NCBI GenBank assembly: GCA_035461765.1
Contig: DATHUY010000112.1
Span: 1-44,715 of the forward strand
Reading direction: 5' to 3'
Source of the DNA: Longimicrobiales bacterium
GTDB taxonomy: Bacteria; Gemmatimonadota; Gemmatimonadetes; Longimicrobiales; RSA9
Length of the DNA stretch: 44,715 nt
Both the position numbers and the translations under genes were made by a program. Positions 41,661 to 44,715 of the stretch are shown piece after piece (the stretch's first letter is position 1; each line of letters opens with the position of its first letter). The notes beneath the pieces were generated by a model. It had not been told where the DNA came from. It did no database searches and was given only the letters and a program-made list of their open reading frames with translations.

Positions 41661-41917
41661 GGTGTCAGGTTGTCATGGGCAATGGGCAGAGGCAGGGGCA
41701 TGTGGAAGGCGCACGCACACGTTTAGGGGCACGGGCAGAGGCAGCCAGCCTTCCTTCGCGTGAGTCACCTTCCCCGACTATTTCCGGGGCAGGTTCGCTG
41801 CGCGGAGGAACGAGGTAGGGACGGCCCTGGTGGCATGCTGCCCGTGCCTCTGCCCGTAAACTGCGTGCGCCTTCCACATGCCCGTGCACGTGCCCACGCC
41901 CATGACAACCTGACACC
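41661..41917. repeat. 257-bp element with ~80-bp imperfect inverted arms
   Basis: The left arm (about 41661-41744) and right arm (about 41838-41917) are imperfect inverse complements. Both begin with GGTGTCAGGTTGTCATGGGC, continue with a shared GGGCATGTGGAAGGCGCACG block, and end in GGGCAGAGGCA/CGGGCAGAGGCA repeats. The middle of about 95 bases is unrelated and contains no gene. The element fills the space between the convergent ends of trpE and the GWxTD gene (38 and 13 bases away). It may be a non-autonomous mobile repeat (MITE/REP-like) that also works as a bidirectional terminator. No clear target-site duplication is seen. Confidence 0.85.
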
Positions 41918-41930
41918 AATCCGCCGGACG

Positions 41931-44213
41931 CTAGCGCTCGACCGTGAACTCCGATGATGTCGACGCGGTCAGCCCGTCGGCAGTCGTGACGGTGACGACC
42001 ATGCGGTAGCTCCCCTGCGCCAGATCACTGGCCAGCTCGCGCGTCTGCGGCATGACCCCGTCGGCGTCCGGCGCAGCGACATCGTCGAACCGGACGTCTA
42101 CGGCGCGGCGTCCGCCTCCGAATAGCCCGCGCAGTGCGCCGAGCACCCCGCCGCGTTCCACCGGCTCCACCGTGATACGTGTGGAGAACGTCCGATCGGG
42201 CGTGAGATTGTAGACCTCGTAGTAGATCGTGAAGGGGCGGTCACGTGCGAACTCACGCGGGAGCGCGAGCGCGAACGTCTCGCCACCGCGCCGCCAGTCG
42301 CCTACGGAATCCGGGTGCGCCAGCACGATGTCGCTCACCATGACACCGGTGTCCGTGTAGTCGCGCACCGTGCTCGTGCCGGTCACCAGCTGGCCGCGCC
42401 CGCTGCCGGAGTCGGCGGCGACCAGGCGGTAGACGGCATCATCGGATGGTTGCGCGGCCATGCTGAGATTCGTGCGCACGAGCGTCTCCGGAGCGGGCGC
42501 CCGTGCGAAGCGGAAATGAATGACACTGTCGCGCCGGGTCACGACGTCGAACAGCGTATCGGTCACGATCACCGAGAACTGAACTGCGTACTCCACGCCG
42601 CCATCGACCGTGCGAGGCTCCAGCAGGCCGGCGGGAATGGCGAATGCCGCAGTGAGGTCGGTGCGCGCCTCCGGCGTTCGGAACGTGAACACATCGTGAT
42701 GGAACGGCAGCGCGTCGGTGTAGCTGCGCTCGTATGAATCTGTGCGGATGGCGGCACGCGCACCGCTGCGGTATTCCGCATCCGCCACCTCGAGCAGGTT
42801 GCGCATCTCGGTGCCCTCGAGGTTGATGCCGGGCGCCTGGGCGAGCAGCCGGTTCAGCCGACCGAATACCGCGCGGTAGCGCGGCTCGTAGGGAGCGCGG
42901 TCGCCCACGAGCGAGAGGATAGCGCCGGCGCGGGGATCCGTGTCGAGGCCCGGTGTCGGATCCATCGCCTCGAGCAGGTCGCGCACGAGCGAGAAGTTCT
43001 GGGTCCCGCGCGAGGCGACGAAGTGGAACAGCTGGCCGCCGTGATCGGGCAGTTCGTAATACCAGCTCTCGTTGGGCAGCACGCCGCGATGCGTCGTGCG
43101 GATGACGCTGAGCGGCTCGCCGTGGCGGATGAGGACGACACCGCGGTCATCGAATGGAAATCGCTGCGGCGCCTCGCCGGCCAGCAGAACGCCCTGGCTG
43201 TCCGTGCCCCGGACGGAGTTGCGCACGTAGCGGGAGCGCGCGGCCGTGAGTCTGCGGTAGTGTTCGGCGATGCGCTCCGTGGCGGTCACGCCGCCCGTCG
43301 CGGCGCGCGTTGCCCACAACCGGTCGAACCACATCCGGCGACCCTCCAGGTCCGCCGCGCGCCAGTCCGCTTCCTCCGCGGGCGTGAGCAGCACTTCCAC
43401 GTCGCGGTAGTACTGGCGGGCCGTCTCTTCGGTGAGGAGCTCGATACCCTGCCAGTACGCGGCGGCGCCCTCCCTCTCCGATCCCGGCTGGAGCATGAGC
43501 GCGATCGCGCGCGTGCGCAGGACGCCGGCGTCTTCCGCATCGTCGGAGAGCTCTCCTGCCGCGGCATAGTTACCGAGCGCGATCTCCATATCGGCCAGCG
43601 CGCGTGTGCTCCGCGGCGTCATGCCGCCGGCGGCATCCACCGCCCGCAGCGCGTTGCGTGCTTCCTCGATCAGCTCGCGGCTCCTGCCGCCATCCGCCAC
43701 CGCCAGCTCCGACAGCAGGACGGCTGCATCGCCGAACGACGGGTCGAGCTCCAGCGCCCGGCGGAGCGAGCGCCGCGCCTTCGACTTCGGGTCGCGGCCG
43801 AAGATCTCCGCGAAGGACTGCCCCACGGTTACGCTGTTCAGCACCCCCCCGGGCACGGACAGCCGGACCTCGGGCCCGTGCGCGAGCGCGAGCGCGAGTC
43901 CGTAATGACCCCAGATCTCCGCCGGAAACCGTTCGGCGGCCGTCCGGAAGACGTCCCGCGAGCGGTCGGCATCGGCCCGGTCGCCCGTCAGCTCCCAGAT
44001 CCGGAGCGCGATCAGGCCGCGGCGCACCACGGGCTCGAGCTGGCGCGCGGCGCCGGGCGGCTCCACCGCGCGCTCCATCCGGAACAGGAGCGGGACGTCG
44101 GAGATGGCGGCCAGTGAGTCCTGGAAAGGGCCGAAGTCCGCATGCTGGGCGGAGATAGCACCGGGCGCAGCACTCAGCGCCAGACCGGCGAGAAGAACGT
44201 GAAGCGGTCTCAT
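41931..44213 (-). CDS. exported GWxTD-domain-like protein
   Basis: This 760-residue protein has a signal peptide (LLAGLALSAAPGAISAQ), then a helical, TPR-like half to about residue 330 (LRIWELTGDRADADRSRDVFRTAAERFP and similar, abbreviated; YGLALALAHG, RRALELDPSFGDAAVLLSELA), then the region around FPFDDRGVVLIRHGEP that corresponds to the GWxTDRG...YGxP core of GWxTD proteins but with the Gly-Trp replaced. The rest is beta-rich, with an Ig-like end. GWxTD proteins occur mainly in Bacteroidota, Acidobacteriota and Gemmatimonadota and have no proven activity. GGAG six bases before the ATG supports the start. It appears to be a single-gene unit with its own promoter. Confidence 0.82.
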   Translation of the reverse strand: MRPLHVLLAGLALSAAPGAISAQHADFGPFQDSLAAISDVPLLFRMERAVEPPGAARQLEPVVRRGLIALRIWELTGDRADADRSRDVFRTAAERFPAEIWGHYGLALALAHGPEVRLSVPGGVLNSVTVGQSFAEIFGRDPKSKARRSLRRALELDPSFGDAAVLLSELAVADGGRSRELIEEARNALRAVDAAGGMTPRSTRALADMEIALGNYAAAGELSDDAEDAGVLRTRAIALMLQPGSEREGAAAYWQGIELLTEETARQYYRDVEVLLTPAEEADWRAADLEGRRMWFDRLWATRAATGGVTATERIAEHYRRLTAARSRYVRNSVRGTDSQGVLLAGEAPQRFPFDDRGVVLIRHGEPLSVIRTTHRGVLPNESWYYELPDHGGQLFHFVASRGTQNFSLVRDLLEAMDPTPGLDTDPRAGAILSLVGDRAPYEPRYRAVFGRLNRLLAQAPGINLEGTEMRNLLEVADAEYRSGARAAIRTDSYERSYTDALPFHHDVFTFRTPEARTDLTAAFAIPAGLLEPRTVDGGVEYAVQFSVIVTDTLFDVVTRRDSVIHFRFARAPAPETLVRTNLSMAAQPSDDAVYRLVAADSGSGRGQLVTGTSTVRDYTDTGVMVSDIVLAHPDSVGDWRRGGETFALALPREFARDRPFTIYYEVYNLTPDRTFSTRITVEPVERGGVLGALRGLFGGGRRAVDVRFDDVAAPDADGVMPQTRELASDLAQGSYRMVVTVTTADGLTASTSSEFTVER

Positions 44214-44272
44214 GAACAGCTCCGAAGCGGGACGCCGGACCGGGGACCGGCGGCGGGAATCTCCAGTGGAAT

Positions 44273-44300
44273 AAGGTATCTACACCACCTCTACTGTCAT
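44273..44300 (-). promoter_or_regulatory. probable promoter of the GWxTD gene
   Basis: ATGACA (44295-44300) and TACCTT (44273-44278) are 16 bases apart on the minus strand, giving a leader of about 50 bases. Both boxes keep most of the key consensus positions. Confidence 0.45.
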
Positions 44301-44399
44301 GGTTCGGGGGGGCCGCGCGTTGTTATGCCGAAACGATGGTACTCCGACTCCCGGACGACCGCAGTCACCGGGCGCGCCTTCGCGTCCGTACCAGTGAGC

Positions 44400-44428
44400 T
44401 TGACCTGCAACTTGAACAACACTAAACT
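44400..44428 (+). promoter_or_regulatory. sigma-70-type promoter of the right-edge gene
   Basis: TTGACC (44400-44405) is followed after exactly 17 bases by TAAACT (44423-44428). Transcription would start near 44435, leaving a 5' leader of about 175 bases before the ATG at 44611. No recognised leader RNA is seen in that stretch. Together with the divergent promoter at 44273-44300 this explains part of the 397-base gap; the rest is described under the findings. Confidence 0.55.
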
Positions 44429-44610
44429 GCCCGCGCTCAGCTCAGTAATCGGAGTCACCACCAATTCGCCGGGGCCCGAACGCCCCAGTGCAGCGAGTGC
44501 TGCCCTTGGTCTCGAGTCAGACGACACTCGTGCGCGGAGCCATTCGACCGGTGGCCCGCGTCCAGTCAGCACCAACAGTTCCCTTTCCGCACCACCCAGG
44601 AGGATCCCCC

Positions 44611-44715
44611 ATGCTTGGTAAGGCGGTCGCACGCATCGCCTCCACGCTGGCCGCAACGCTTCTATTTGTCACGCTGTCTGTGACAAGCGGCCACGCGCAG
44701 GCGACAACCGGCAAG
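44611..44715 (+). CDS. exported protein, 5' end only (cut by the right edge)
   Basis: Only 35 codons are present. They encode a classic signal peptide: a basic start (MLGKAVAR), a hydrophobic core (TLAATLLFVTLSV) and a cleavage site after GHAQ. AGGAGG lies eight bases before the ATG. The mature part begins ATTGK, which is a common opening for TonB-dependent receptors with a carboxypeptidase-regulatory-like domain in this group of bacteria, but with so few residues that is only a guess. Confidence 0.8.
   Translation, partial: MLGKAVARIASTLAATLLFVTLSVTSGHAQATTGK

Noticed and set aside
41661-41917. CRISPR array suggested by repeated GGGCAGAGGCA units
   Set aside because: The units are a few imperfect copies within inverted arms; there are no regular spacers and no cas genes.
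43023-44117. 364-codon plus-strand open frame opposite the GWxTD gene
   Set aside because: No motif and contrary to a gene with signal peptide, ribosome site and promoter.

Overview
The window is about 45 kb of GC-rich bacterial chromosome with densely packed genes. Many neighbours overlap by 1-4 bases (ATGA, GTGA or TGATG junctions), which suggests translationally coupled operons. A diverged GWxTD-type secreted protein, a DUF2723/GT117-type membrane protein, a short SigA-like sigma factor, secreted amidohydrolases and an M28 peptidase with a beta-propeller together fit best with Gemmatimonadota. This is an inference from family content; no rRNA is present to confirm it. The envelope is Gram-negative: there are two or three outer-membrane beta-barrel proteins, a TonB-dependent receptor and several lipoproteins. 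I found no tRNA, rRNA, CRISPR array, transposase or phage genes.

Layout. (1) 0.3-8.1 kb holds a possible small natural-product or lipid-tailoring locus: a FAD reductase, a SRPBCC cyclase and an active-site-complete ketosynthase in one leftward operon; a histone-deacetylase-family hydrolase on the opposite strand; then a leftward operon of Omp85-like barrel, amidohydrolase and SAM methyltransferase. The methyltransferase and FAD reductase resemble tailoring enzymes found beside type III polyketide synthases, but no such synthase is in the window. (2) 8.1-12.6 kb is housekeeping: ATP-dependent PEP carboxykinase behind a near-consensus promoter, an HD phosphohydrolase, a cyclophilin and a DUF481 barrel. 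(3) 12.6-21 kb is rich in exported enzymes: a cyanophycinase-like lipoprotein coupled to a secreted amidohydrolase, a multicopper oxidase lipoprotein, an SDR, and a large secreted M28 aminopeptidase. (4) 21-28.3 kb holds an MscS channel, a PP2C phosphatase coupled to a two-gene ABC exporter, a small lipoprotein, a primary-type sigma factor and RsgA. (5) 28.3-33.6 kb is a complete vitamin B12 uptake operon, btuF-btuC-btuD-btuB, read leftwards from a promoter and a cobalamin riboswitch; an intrinsic terminator sits directly before btuF. (6) 33.6-44.7 kb holds a lipoprotein, a flavin reductase coupled to a membrane-domain/SDR fusion, an EamA transporter, the DUF2723 protein, a solitary trpE, a 257-bp element with 80-bp inverted arms, the GWxTD protein, and the start of an exported protein cut by the right edge.

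How they fit together: the B12 region is the only complete pathway visible, and its regulation can be read base by base. The early ketosynthase/cyclase/FAD/HDAC/methyltransferase group is the best candidate for an undescribed function. The cyanophycinase-amidohydrolase pair is the best candidate for an undescribed extracellular peptide-degradation module. The inverted-repeat element at 41.7-41.9 kb is the clearest non-coding structure that the genes do not explain.
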